Shown: one piece after another, positions 52,961 to 61,949 of the stretch | How positions within the stretch are numbered: position 1 is the stretch's first letter | Layout of the letters: the number at the start of each line of letters is the position of its first letter | Assembly: GCA_937884975.1 (NCBI GenBank) | Contig: CAKZZS010000073.1 | Coordinates: 62,001-126,000, forward strand | Origin: an uncultured Clostridia bacterium | GTDB lineage: Bacteria > Bacillota > Clostridia > Oscillospirales > Acutalibacteraceae | Direction of reading: 5' to 3' | Length of the DNA stretch: 64,000 nt | Translations under genes and position numbers: made by a program | Notes under the pieces: generated by a model | Database searches by the model: none | Told to the model about the DNA's origin: nothing | What the model saw: the letters and a program-made list of their open reading frames with translations, nothing else

Positions 52961-54388
52961 GTGAAAACAGAATACTTGGCGGACGAAACAGGCTCCGTTA
53001 TAACAAACATACCCTACGAAAATTATATCTGCCCCTGTATAACACCTGATGAATACATAATACCCGAAATTGCAGAAAGCAAATCGGGTGAAGAAAACAG
53101 CCTTGCTATTAATAATGCTGTTGACGCTTTTCTGCCTGACGGCGGCTGTGTCTACATACCAAAGGGTGAATACAAGGTTTCCACCATTGTGTTAAAAAGC
53201 AACACAACCTTGTTTATTTCTAAAGACGCCGTTTTAATATCACTTGACTGTGAAGAAAACCGTATCTCTGCCGCTCCGCTCCATGGAGGAGTAATAACCG
53301 CTGAAAATGCAGAAAACATCGCCATAACAGGCGGGGGAACAATCATCGGCTTGGGAAAAACCTATACGGATGAGCCCGAAACGGAGCAGCCGCTTTATGC
53401 TCTTAGAAGCTTTAACACCTATCAGCGTGTGATTGAGGCACGAAAAAGAATTCGCTTTGGCAAGCAGGGTATATCAAGATGTTCCTTAATTCATCTAGAA
53501 AACTGCTTTAATGCAGATATAAATAATATTGTGCTAAAGGAGAGTGCCGGCTGGACGCTGGTTATTAACGGAGGTTTTGACCACAGGCTTCATAACCTTG
53601 TTATTGACAATCACATTCACGTGGCAAATACGGATGGGATTGACCTTCTTAACTGCAAAAGCGTCACCGTTCATAAATGTTTTATTGCAACGGCTGATGA
53701 CGGTATTGTGCTGAAGCCGAGAGAAAGCGATATTGCAGACATCCAGGTGTCAGACTGTGAAATCTGCAGTTGTGCAAACTGCTTTAAAATCGGCACTGAA
53801 ACCGCTTATGATGTTAAGGCTGTCAGTGTAAAAAAATGCCGATTCTTTATGCCTGATAATATGACCTACGGCTATTCGGGAATTGCAATTGAATCAGCAG
53901 ACGGAAGTAATATTTCAGATGTTAAGATTGACGATATCAAAATGAACGGCATATCCTCGCCGATATTAATATGGCTCGGCAAAAGGCTGCGCTACGGCAA
54001 TGCGAACATCGGCAGTATACAAAATATTGTTATCAGCAACGTGGTTGCAAATAACACAGAGCTGCCTTCGGCAATAACAGGCTGTACCGCAGATGGCAAG
54101 TATTACCAACCGAAGGACATCAAACTGCAAAATATTCAGGTAACCTATCGCAACACAGGCGAAAGTCTCAACGTCAAACTACCTGTTCTTGAGTGGTCTA
54201 TGAGCGATTATCCTGATATCGTAAGGATAAATCACAGATATATTAAAGACCATATTCACAGCGAATATTTTGATTTGCCGTGCTATGGCTTGTTTATTCG
54301 CTATGCGGATGCGGATTACAGCGGCTATCAGTGTACACCGCGCGCTTGCAGCACTCCGCCGTTTGATTATGTTATTTCTGAAAATTAA
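52961..54388 (+). CDS. GH28 family pectin-type glycosidase
   Basis: 475 residues, right-handed parallel beta-helix of the polygalacturonase/rhamnogalacturonase family. Catalytic-region motifs are VANTDGIDLL (NTD), TADDGIVLKPR (DD), and FKIGTET. No signal peptide, so it works inside the cell on imported oligogalacturonides or rhamnogalacturonan fragments. GTG 52961 follows AAGGAG. Its 3' end overlaps the convergent AraC gene by 17 bases. Confidence 0.88.
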   Translation: MKTEYLADETGSVITNIPYENYICPCITPDEYIIPEIAESKSGEENSLAINNAVDAFLPDGGCVYIPKGEYKVSTIVLKSNTTLFISKDAVLISLDCEENRISAAPLHGGVITAENAENIAITGGGTIIGLGKTYTDEPETEQPLYALRSFNTYQRVIEARKRIRFGKQGISRCSLIHLENCFNADINNIVLKESAGWTLVINGGFDHRLHNLVIDNHIHVANTDGIDLLNCKSVTVHKCFIATADDGIVLKPRESDIADIQVSDCEICSCANCFKIGTETAYDVKAVSVKKCRFFMPDNMTYGYSGIAIESADGSNISDVKIDDIKMNGISSPILIWLGKRLRYGNANIGSIQNIVISNVVANNTELPSAITGCTADGKYYQPKDIKLQNIQVTYRNTGESLNVKLPVLEWSMSDYPDIVRINHRYIKDHIHSEYFDLPCYGLFIRYADADYSGYQCTPRACSTPPFDYVISEN

Positions 54389-55049
54389 TTGCTTCCCTTT
54401 GCTTTTCGGTAAAGGTTTTGCCGTAGTATTTTTTCAACAGACGCTGCGTCTGCCTCTCGCAAAGACCAATCATATCGGAGAGCTTTGCAATCGTTAGCTC
54501 CTGCGGGTGTGATATAAAAGCGTTTTCAATAATCAAAAAACGCTTGTCATTCAAGTTGTCGCTGTCAAGCGGCACGTTGAGCGTTTCAGGCAAATAAAGC
54601 CTTGATATCTTCGTGAGAATAATTTGAAGGTCGGCGGAAACGATTGATTCATATCCGATTTGTTTTTTACTTTTTTCGGAAAGTATATTTTCAAACAGCG
54701 GTGCAAACGACGGCTGATTACTAAAGAAAAAGCTACTGCCGAGAAAAGCCGAGGCAAGCGCATTGTTGGTCTTTTTGCCAGAAGCTTGGAGATAGATATG
54801 CGCTTCCTCAAGCGGCTCGCTTTTATCGGTATTTTGCTGATGATATACAAACGGACCCGTGACGAATAAATCGCCCTTTTTCACCTCAAAGGAACTGGTG
54901 TCAGTTACAAGCGTGCCCTTGCCGCCGAGAATATAATGCAGCTCGTAGCTGTTGGCAGAATGGCTATGTCCCGCCATATCCTTGGTGTAAACACCCCTGC
55001 CGTATTGAATGACCTTAAATTCATAATCATTCCAAATAAAACTAATCAT
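54372..55049 (-). CDS. AraC family regulator, truncated
   Basis: 225 residues. An N-terminal cupin sensor (HSHSANSYELHYILGGKGTLV ... KKGDLFVTGPFVYHQ) leads to one helix-turn-helix, LTIAKLSDMIGLCERQTQRLLKKYYGKTF. AraC proteins need about 50 more residues for a second helix-turn-helix; here the frame ends after FTEKQREAINFQK and runs into the GH28 gene on the other strand. A deletion probably removed its end. Single-HTH binding or inactivity are both possible. It may bind the CGACAT dyads beside it; this is inferred from location. Confidence 0.82.
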   Translation of the reverse strand: MISFIWNDYEFKVIQYGRGVYTKDMAGHSHSANSYELHYILGGKGTLVTDTSSFEVKKGDLFVTGPFVYHQQNTDKSEPLEEAHIYLQASGKKTNNALASAFLGSSFFFSNQPSFAPLFENILSEKSKKQIGYESIVSADLQIILTKISRLYLPETLNVPLDSDNLNDKRFLIIENAFISHPQELTIAKLSDMIGLCERQTQRLLKKYYGKTFTEKQREAINFQK

Positions 55050-55079
55050 CTAATCACCGAAATCATTATAACATAATAA

Positions 55080-55104
55080 CGACATTCAGTAAACAAAAAT
55101 GTCG
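55080..55104. promoter_or_regulatory. Shared operator, copy 2: CGACAT-N13-ATGTCG
   Basis: Perfect dyad with the same 13-base spacer as copy 1, in the 68-base gap between araC and the GH29 gene. Leftwards, the araC promoter box TATAAT (55065-55070) begins 9 bases away, matching copy 1; rightwards the dyad ends 13 bases before the GH29 start codon. Confidence 0.75.
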
Positions 55105-55117
55105 TGAGGAGTAATTT

Positions 55118-56593
55118 ATGACAACACATGAATATTTAAAGCAAATTGACGATGTGATTGCAAACGGAAAATATAAGGACAATTGGCAATCCTTGTCTAA
55201 CCACAAAACGCCCACTTGGTATTACAGGGATAAGTTCGGCATTTTTATTCACTGGGGAATTTACTCCGTACCTGCTTACGGCAACGAGTGGTACGCAAGA
55301 GGGATGTATGATAAAAACGTGCGTGAATTTGAACATCATATCAAAACCTACGGCGAGCAAAAGGACTTCGGCTATAAGGACTTTATTCCGATGTTTAAGG
55401 CTGAAAAATTCAGCGCCGACAAATGGATTGACCTGTTCAAAAAAGCGGGCGCAAAATTCGTTATGCCCGTTTGCGAACATCACGACGGCTTTGCTATGTA
55501 TGAAACTGGATTTAACCGCTGGAACGCTAAGGATATGGGTCCGAAGCGTGACGTTACGGGAGAGCTCAAGGCCGCCTGCGAAAAAGAGGGGCTTACCTTC
55601 TGCGCCTCAACTCACCGTGCCGAGCATTACTTCTTTATGAATATGGGACGTACTTTTGACAGCGACGTAAACGACGATAATTACAGAGATTTTTACGGCC
55701 CTGCATATTATTGCCCCGAGCTTGACAGCCATACGCTCCATAAAACCACCGCCGATACGTATTCCATCGGCGCAAGCAGGGAATGGCTTGAGGATTGGCT
55801 TGTCCGAACCTGCGAGCTTATTGATAAGTATCAGCCCTCAATTCTTTATTTCGACTGGTGGATACACAATTACTCCTTTAAGCCGTACCTGAAAAAACTC
55901 TGCGCTTATTATTACAACAGAGCAGAGGAGTGGGGCAAGGAGGTTACGATTAACTACAAGCACAAGGCGTTTCCGCCGATGATTGCAACCTTTGATGTTG
56001 AAAGAGGAGCGCTCACAGATATATCTCCGATACCGTGGCAGACCGATACCGCTATCGGCAAGCAGTCATGGGGTTACAGAGCCGATAATGAATACAAAAA
56101 CAGCCGCCAGATTATATGCGATTTAATTGATATTGTCAGCAAAAACGGTATACTGCTTCTTAACGTCGGGCCGAAATCAGACGGTACGATTACCGATGAG
56201 GAAACTGCTGTGCTGCTTGAAATCGGACAGTGGCTTGAGAAAAACGGCGAGGGTATCTACGGTACGACCTTCTGGAAGCAGTTCGGCGAGGGCGAGGTCA
56301 ATAACGAGGACGGCTTCTTTAAGGATAACGAGGAAAAGGCGTTTACCGCAAAGGATTTCCGATTTACCTATAAGGATGGCTTTGTTTACGCCTTCCAGAT
56401 GCGCCCAGATGGTAACGACGTAAGAATTAAAGTGCTCAAAAAGCATATCCCCCACGATTTTCTTGTAAATTCAGTTACCCTGCTTGAAACAGGCGAGGCA
56501 CTTGAATTTGATAGAAATGAAAACGAAATGATAATTCACACAAACGGCTATATGAGCGATAAGCCGCTATGTTTCAAAATTGAAGTGGTTTAA
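55118..56593 (+). CDS. GH29 alpha-L-fucosidase
   Basis: 491 residues. Family motifs: KFGIFIHWGIYSVPAYGNEWY, CEHHDGFAMYETGFNRWNAKDMGPKRD, and the nucleophile Asp246 in LYFDWWIH; LLNVGPKSDGTI follows. It removes fucose from glycans such as plant xyloglucan, rhamnogalacturonan side chains or host mucins. No signal peptide. The start has GAGGAG upstream. Its stop codon overlaps the GH78 start as TAATG, so the two are coupled. Confidence 0.94.
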   Translation: MTTHEYLKQIDDVIANGKYKDNWQSLSNHKTPTWYYRDKFGIFIHWGIYSVPAYGNEWYARGMYDKNVREFEHHIKTYGEQKDFGYKDFIPMFKAEKFSADKWIDLFKKAGAKFVMPVCEHHDGFAMYETGFNRWNAKDMGPKRDVTGELKAACEKEGLTFCASTHRAEHYFFMNMGRTFDSDVNDDNYRDFYGPAYYCPELDSHTLHKTTADTYSIGASREWLEDWLVRTCELIDKYQPSILYFDWWIHNYSFKPYLKKLCAYYYNRAEEWGKEVTINYKHKAFPPMIATFDVERGALTDISPIPWQTDTAIGKQSWGYRADNEYKNSRQIICDLIDIVSKNGILLLNVGPKSDGTITDEETAVLLEIGQWLEKNGEGIYGTTFWKQFGEGEVNNEDGFFKDNEEKAFTAKDFRFTYKDGFVYAFQMRPDGNDVRIKVLKKHIPHDFLVNSVTLLETGEALEFDRNENEMIIHTNGYMSDKPLCFKIEVV

Positions 56594-58656
56594 TGGATAG
56601 TTTAAGTGCAAAATGGATAACGCCGAAGGAGAATATTAGCCTTCCGGTGTTCCAAAAAAGCTTTGAACTGAATGGCGATATAAAGGAAGCCAAGGCGCAA
56701 ATCACCGGTCTTGGCTTGTTTGAGTTGCATATCAACGGCAAAAAGGCGCACAACACCTATTTTGAACCCGGCGAAAGCGTGTATGAAAATACGGTCTATC
56801 TCTGTGAATTTGATATAAAAAAATTTCTTGTTCAGGGTAAAAACACCATAACCGTTCATCTTGGAAACGGCTTTTATCACAATAACAAAAATCAAAGCGA
56901 CCGCTTGAACAGAACGCCGAAAATCCTCGGTGAATATATGCTTCTTTGTCAGTTAGATATTACTGATACCGAAGACAATACGCAAACGATTGTTACAGAT
57001 GATAGTTGGCTGTGCAGCAAAAGCAAAATCACCGAATCTGTCTGGCTGGGTGGTGAAACCTGCGACGACAGAATAAATTATGATTTCAGCCTTCCCGTAA
57101 AAGAAATTGCGTTTACGTTTGGAAAGCAGAAAAAGAAAGATTATCCGTCCATTAAGGCGATGAAAACCATTACGCCCGTTTCCTCATTTAAGAACAAAAG
57201 AGGTAATACCGTAATTGATTTCGGTCAGAATTTTGCAGGAACCTATATCTTTTTAGCCGCAGCGCCAAGCGGCATAAGACTTGATTTTTTCTTCGGCGAG
57301 GTGCTCGGTGAGGACGGTTCTGTCAATCAAAAAGACTTTTGGGGCAAAATATATGATACCTATATTTTCAGCGATATGCCCGCTTCATTTACGCCAAAAT
57401 TCGTTTATCACGGCTTTCGGTATATTGAGGTTGTCGGTTTGGAAGTTTGCGAAACGGATTTTATCGGCGTTATGCTCCATACCGACAACAAGCCCGTTTC
57501 AGAATTCAACTGTGATAATGAAACTGTTAACAATATTCACAACGTAATTACCCGTTCCATTGAGGATAATATGCAATCTGTTTTTACCGATTGTCCACAC
57601 CGTGAAAAGCTCGGCTGGACGGAGGTTTATCAGTTACTCTTTACAACCGTTGCATACAACTACGACGTTAAGGCTTATTACAAAAAGCTGCTGCTTGACC
57701 TTGCGGATGCGCAGGCTGAGAACGGCTCCATTCCTTCCATCGTGCCGCCGTTTACACAGGGAATAAACGAACACGCCTTGCGTGAGGGTAGCGATTTAAC
57801 GCCTAATGATCCGAGCTGGTGCGGAGCGTTAATCCTTGCAGGGCTTGAATATTACAAATTCTACGGCGATAAGGATTTATTGAAATCACTTTATCCGTAT
57901 ATGAAAAAGTATCTTGCCTATCTTGATACTTTGTCAGAAAATTTTCTTTTGCCGAGTGAAAATCTCAACCGTGACCTCGGCGACTGGATGTCAACAGGCC
58001 CACCGAGCGTTACCTTCGTTGTTAGCTGCGTTTATTACAGATTATACAAAGCTATGGCAGAAACATCTGCAATTATCAATGAGCCTGATTTATACAACGA
58101 AAAGGCAGAAAAAATTAAAAGTGCCGTTAATCAGCGCTTTTATAAAAACGGCTATTACGATAATAATTCCCAAAGCGCAAACGCTCTTGCGCTTGCCTAC
58201 GGACTAACCGACAGCGAAGAGGTATTTGAAAATCTCGTTAATGCCGTTATCGAACACAACTACCGCTTAACCGCCGGCGAGGTCGCTTTGAAACCGCTTT
58301 TTGATGTGCTTTGTAATAACGGCAGGCAGGATATAGCCTACAAGGTGTTTATCAATACCTACGCACCGCTTTGTAAAAATCGCACGACTCTTCCTGAAAG
58401 CTGGGACGGCAGATTTTCTCAAAATCACGCCATGCTCGGTGCAGGCGACGCCTTCCTGTTTGAGTATATCGCAGGCATTAAAAACGTTGACGTTGCCTTT
58501 GATAAAATCACATTCAATCCCTATCTGCCTGATGATATAAACGAACTTAACCTTTCGTTCAATTCACCAAGCGGCGAAATCAAAGTGCAGTTATTACGGC
58601 AAAACGATAGAATAATAACAAGTATCAAAAGCGATGCTATAACAAACAAATTATAA
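56593..58656 (+). CDS. GH78 alpha-L-rhamnosidase
   Basis: 687 residues. The N-terminal beta domain (SAKWITPKEN ... GLGLFELHINGKKAHN; ITVHLGNGFY) matches bacterial rhamnosidase modules; the (alpha/alpha)6 barrel contains FTDCPHREKLGWTEVYQL near residue 333 (the usual family segment DCPxRxERLGWTGDxQ) and NRDLGDWMS. It is slightly shorter than typical 800-1000 residue members. It would release rhamnose from rhamnogalacturonan or flavonoid glycosides. Last gene of the GH29-GH78 operon. Confidence 0.9.
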   Translation: MDSLSAKWITPKENISLPVFQKSFELNGDIKEAKAQITGLGLFELHINGKKAHNTYFEPGESVYENTVYLCEFDIKKFLVQGKNTITVHLGNGFYHNNKNQSDRLNRTPKILGEYMLLCQLDITDTEDNTQTIVTDDSWLCSKSKITESVWLGGETCDDRINYDFSLPVKEIAFTFGKQKKKDYPSIKAMKTITPVSSFKNKRGNTVIDFGQNFAGTYIFLAAAPSGIRLDFFFGEVLGEDGSVNQKDFWGKIYDTYIFSDMPASFTPKFVYHGFRYIEVVGLEVCETDFIGVMLHTDNKPVSEFNCDNETVNNIHNVITRSIEDNMQSVFTDCPHREKLGWTEVYQLLFTTVAYNYDVKAYYKKLLLDLADAQAENGSIPSIVPPFTQGINEHALREGSDLTPNDPSWCGALILAGLEYYKFYGDKDLLKSLYPYMKKYLAYLDTLSENFLLPSENLNRDLGDWMSTGPPSVTFVVSCVYYRLYKAMAETSAIINEPDLYNEKAEKIKSAVNQRFYKNGYYDNNSQSANALALAYGLTDSEEVFENLVNAVIEHNYRLTAGEVALKPLFDVLCNNGRQDIAYKVFINTYAPLCKNRTTLPESWDGRFSQNHAMLGAGDAFLFEYIAGIKNVDVAFDKITFNPYLPDDINELNLSFNSPSGEIKVQLLRQNDRIITSIKSDAITNKL

Positions 58657-58682
58657 GCAAGGAGTGAGAAATCATTCCTTGC
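58657..58682 (+). terminator. GCAAGGAATGA palindrome terminator, copy 3
   Basis: GCAAGGAGTGA with TCATTCCTTGC, an 11-bp stem with one G-T pair, followed by a T-rich stretch. It follows the GH78 stop codon. Confidence 0.75.
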
Positions 58683-59485
58683 TTTTGGTTTACAAGCTAT
58701 CTTTTACTGTCCTAATGAATAGAGAATATTTGTTAAATATGACGATGCAACTGTCATTTCAAACCTATCCAGACCTTGTTCAAACGCATACGAACAAATA
58801 TTCTAAATGGGTATTGACAAAGGAATTTGTATCTGCTAATATGGTAGATGCTAAAACTGAATACCAGTTCATCAACTGATTCAAAGCGGTGTGCGAAAGC
58901 ACAAGCCCTGACTATAACCACGCCATGATAGACTTCTTGTGAGAAGTAAGGAGCGAGATAGGTTATATAGAGAGTAGGATTGCAACCTGCGTAGGCGATG
59001 ACAGCCGTGGCGAATTATCCGTACTATGTGCGATCAAGTAACAGCGAACCTTGGTGGGTGAAACTCCCGTGGTATGCAAGCGAGCAGCTTGCAGGTTGGT
59101 GAATTCCCTGTTCATATTTAATGAGCTTCACACGGGTGTCGAGGACGAATAGTGTGCCTTAGCGAGTTGGATTATTGTTAGAATAATCAGGAATACGGGC
59201 TCGCATATAATGATAATTTACAGATAAATTTTAGATGACGAATAGAAAAATCATTACGCTGTAATGGGCATACTATACCCTTTTTTAGGTATTAATAACG
59301 GAATAATATAAGCGAACATCATACGCAGGTATGGTGTTTTCTTTTACCCTTTTTTACAAACTGAATAGCGTAATTAAGGCATCGATATTAAAAAAATATC
59401 GGTGCCTTTTTCTATTCTAAGGCTATACTTTTCGCCCGTAAGTGAGCAAATAAGTGAAAGGAATCTTTTCAGAGGAGGAATGAAA
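58683..59485. other. Gene-poor junction between glycosidase cargo and mobilization genes
   Basis: About 800 bases without a convincing gene. It holds the intron-like structured region (58880-59210), then AT-rich spacer to the next gene. A frame at 58664-58879 has no ribosome binding site and no recognisable homology. The region may be the seam between two DNA sources. Confidence 0.5.
58880..59210 (+). ncRNA. Structured RNA remnant, possibly group II intron domain I
   Basis: No reading frame. GTGTGCGAAAGCAC near 58892 resembles the GUGYG 5' end of group II introns plus its first hairpin, and the following segments (GACTTCTTGTGAGAAGT, GGTGGGTGAAACTCCC, GCAAGCGAGCAGCTTGC) form short GNRA-type and other hairpins as in domain I. 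No reverse transcriptase frame or domain V was found, so it would be a truncated intron. Another structured RNA is possible. Confidence 0.4.
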
Positions 59486-59785
59486 ATGGTAACCGGAATG
59501 AAGAAAAAGGAAAAGATAACGGAAATATTCTTTGACGAAGATAACCACGTAATTAACATTAGAACCTATAACACCGACCTTAAAAATCGGCTTACAAGGT
59601 TCTCAGATGAGTATCCTGACGAGTGCAAATTGGTAGATGATTCGGGTAACGGTATGCTTGAATTTGAAATTAACAAGGGTAGGTTTTGCTTCCGTTTAAC
59701 TAAACCTTACAGCGAAAAACGAAGGCAAATGTTATCCCAAAACGCTACCCAAGATAACCACCTGCCGAAGAAAGAAAAGAAATAG
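59486..59785 (+). CDS. Small protein ahead of the mobilization genes
   Basis: 99 residues from ATG 59486, with AGGAGG 7 bases upstream; the frame extends 28 codons earlier. MVTGMKKKEKITEIFFDEDNHVINIRTYNTDLKNRLTRFSD, then a charged C-terminus. It is a type of short protein seen next to MobC-MobA in Clostridial mobilizable elements, but I cannot name a family or function. Confidence 0.6.
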   Translation: MVTGMKKKEKITEIFFDEDNHVINIRTYNTDLKNRLTRFSDEYPDECKLVDDSGNGMLEFEINKGRFCFRLTKPYSEKRRQMLSQNATQDNHLPKKEKK

Positions 59786-59897
59786 CTTACAGGCTGAAAA
59801 AGTATGTATCAGACTGTAACGAGCATCGGATTTGTACGGACAAATCCACAAGTTAGGGAAAAATCCCTAAAACCCTTTGAAGAATGGAGTGAAATTT
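59786..59897. other. Candidate oriT or mobC operator region
   Basis: Two adjacent perfect inverted repeats, GGATTTGT-ACGG-ACAAATCC (59828-59847) and TTAGGGA-AAAA-TCCCTAA (59853-59870), just upstream of mobC. Relaxase origins commonly lie upstream of mobC. No nick sequence is identified. Confidence 0.4.
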
Positions 59898-60209
59898 ATG
59901 AATGAAAAAGACAAAAGAAAAAAAGTAACCATCTCGCTTTATGACAAGGATATTGCCGAGCTTGAAAGAGGCGCAAAGCTTACGGGTGGAAACAAGTCTG
60001 AATATGTGCGTATGCTTCTCCACTTTATTGTTCCGCACAGTATGCCTGATAAAAAGCTCTGGAAACGAATGGAAGAGTTGTATGAAATCCACAATGTCAT
60101 TAAGGATAACGCCGTCGGTAATGAAGCAGTGCTTGCTGCCTGCAAAGATTTGGAACAGTGGATACTGAAATTCCAGTCTGATAATACAGTACCTTGGGAG
60201 GTGGCATAA
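59898..60209 (+). CDS. mobC: MobC-like relaxosome accessory protein
   Basis: 103 residues. The N-terminal ribbon-helix-helix (KKVTISLYDKDIAELERGAKLTGGNKSEYVRMLL) is typical of MobC proteins that bind oriT and help the relaxase. ATG 59898 has GGAGTG upstream. Its TAA overlaps the relaxase ATG (TAATG), so translation is coupled. Confidence 0.85.
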   Translation: MNEKDKRKKVTISLYDKDIAELERGAKLTGGNKSEYVRMLLHFIVPHSMPDKKLWKRMEELYEIHNVIKDNAVGNEAVLAACKDLEQWILKFQSDNTVPWEVA

Positions 60210-61606
60210 TGGCAACGACTTCACTATGGCATATTGAGGGTAGCCTTAATGATTTAATCAAGTATGTTGAAAACCCTGACAAAACAGTTGAGGTTAAGGA
60301 CGACCCGACTGACTTATCTAATCTGTTGTTGTATGTTACAAGAGATGACAAGACAGCGGACAAGCAATACGTTACTGCTATCAATTGTTTGAAGGAAATT
60401 GCACTGCAACAAATGATAGTAACAAAAAAGCAGTTTCGCAAGACGGACGGATATATCGCTTGGCATGGTTATCAAAGCTTTCTGCCCGGCGAGGTAACTC
60501 CTGAACAATGCCATGCAATCGGCGTGCAGTTTGCAAAGGAGATGTGGGGTGATAGGTTTCAGGTAATCGTTACTACACATTTAGATAAAGACCATCTGCA
60601 TAATCATTTCTGTATTAACTCCGTATCCTTTATTGACGGAAAGAAATACGATTACAGCAGAAAAGAAATGCAGCGGCTTCGTGAAACCTCTGATCGCATT
60701 TGTTGGGAGCATGACCTCTCAATCATTAAGAATCCTTCGGTCAGAACTCCGAGAGCAATTTACGAGGCAGAGAAGCGAGGCGAGCCTACAAAGTACAATC
60801 TAATGAGAGAAGCAATAGACTTCGCTATTGAGCACAGCGTTGATATTAAGTCTTTTCATCAGGTAATGCGTGAACAAGGTTATGAGGTTAATCTTAACCG
60901 AGAGAGAAAATACTGGACTATCAAACGCATAGGAGATAAGAAAGCGACCCGTATGTTCAGACTCGGTGAGGATTATGCGCACAACAGAATTCAGGAACGC
61001 ATTGATGAACATGATCGCTTTGAAAACTATCATAACTACCGAAGCTTTATGGCAGAAATGCAACCGAAATATATTCGCCCGAAGCCTGTAAATTTCCGAG
61101 GCAGCTTTCAGCGTACAAGAAAGATAACGGGACTCAAAGCGTTATACTTCCGCTACTGTTATCTGCTTGGTTTTCTTCCCAAAAAGAAACAGCACAAGCC
61201 GTTATCTCCTGAACTGCGGGAGGCTTGGCGAAGGATAGACCGTTACTCTCAAAATATCAGGCTAATATGCAAACAGGATTTCAAAACCACAGATGATGTT
61301 AAGCAGTTCATTGAAACGAATACGGAGCAAATCAAAACGCTTGAAAAGGAACGCAACCGTATTCGTGCAAGGATGAACAGAACGGACAACCCTGCCGAGA
61401 AAGAGCAATACAAATCTCAACGGGACGATATTACAACCGTTCTAACCGCTATCCGTAAAGATAACAAAACCGCCAAGCATATCATAGAGGACAGTCCGAA
61501 AATCAAAGAGAATATTACCAAGGAAGAACGAGCGATGCAGCAGCGCTTTATCGTTCAGCAACGAAATCACAGAAGGAGGAATTATGAATGGGAAAACATG
61601 AGATAA
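60209..61606 (+). CDS. mobA: MobA/VirD2-type relaxase
   Basis: 465 residues. The metal-binding motif III is THLDKDHLHNHF (His129, His131, His133). It nicks DNA at oriT and pilots the strand to the recipient using a conjugation machine provided by another element. The first half contains the relaxase domain; the second half is helical and charged. The start is the ATG overlapping mobC; the frame extends five codons earlier. This protein is the TnpZ counterpart of Tn4451-type elements. Confidence 0.93.
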   Translation: MATTSLWHIEGSLNDLIKYVENPDKTVEVKDDPTDLSNLLLYVTRDDKTADKQYVTAINCLKEIALQQMIVTKKQFRKTDGYIAWHGYQSFLPGEVTPEQCHAIGVQFAKEMWGDRFQVIVTTHLDKDHLHNHFCINSVSFIDGKKYDYSRKEMQRLRETSDRICWEHDLSIIKNPSVRTPRAIYEAEKRGEPTKYNLMREAIDFAIEHSVDIKSFHQVMREQGYEVNLNRERKYWTIKRIGDKKATRMFRLGEDYAHNRIQERIDEHDRFENYHNYRSFMAEMQPKYIRPKPVNFRGSFQRTRKITGLKALYFRYCYLLGFLPKKKQHKPLSPELREAWRRIDRYSQNIRLICKQDFKTTDDVKQFIETNTEQIKTLEKERNRIRARMNRTDNPAEKEQYKSQRDDITTVLTAIRKDNKTAKHIIEDSPKIKENITKEERAMQQRFIVQQRNHRRRNYEWENMR

Positions 61607-61851
61607 AGATACCATTGACCGAAAAGGAATACCAAACACTTTCAAAGGCGTGGGATAAATCCTTTGAAGCACTAAAAGCGATGACGCCGCAGGAAAGAAA
61701 GGATTGGTATATGGACAGGTACAACGAAAGGTTTGAGTTTGGAGAATATATCGGCGATACGCTGTATATCGTTAATACCTTCTTCAATCCAAATGCAAAG
61801 GAGGCTATTTTTGACAAGATAGTCCGATTAATAGAACAGGAAGAGAAATAA
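61588..61851 (+). CDS. Small protein downstream of the relaxase
   Basis: 87 residues, mostly helical and charged (MGKHEIKIPLTEKEYQTLSKAWDKSFEALK ... FDKIVRLIEQEEK). It overlaps the relaxase 3' end by 19 bases, suggesting coupled translation; AGGAGG lies upstream. It recurs in position in similar mobilization modules, but its function is unknown to me. Confidence 0.65.
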   Translation: MGKHEIKIPLTEKEYQTLSKAWDKSFEALKAMTPQERKDWYMDRYNERFEFGEYIGDTLYIVNTFFNPNAKEAIFDKIVRLIEQEEK

Positions 61852-61949
61852 TAAAATTATCACGCTTTAAAGTGTTGAATTTACAGCTGGAATATGTTAT
61901 GATAATGGTAACCTACAATCAAACATATTCGGCTGTAGAAAGGAGTACT

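Noticed and set aside
58664..58879. 71-codon open frame after GH78
   Set aside because: It overlaps the GH78 terminator, has no ribosome binding site and no recognisable motif.
58880..59485. Complete group II intron with reverse transcriptase
   Set aside because: No reverse transcriptase reading frame and no domain V hairpin are present.
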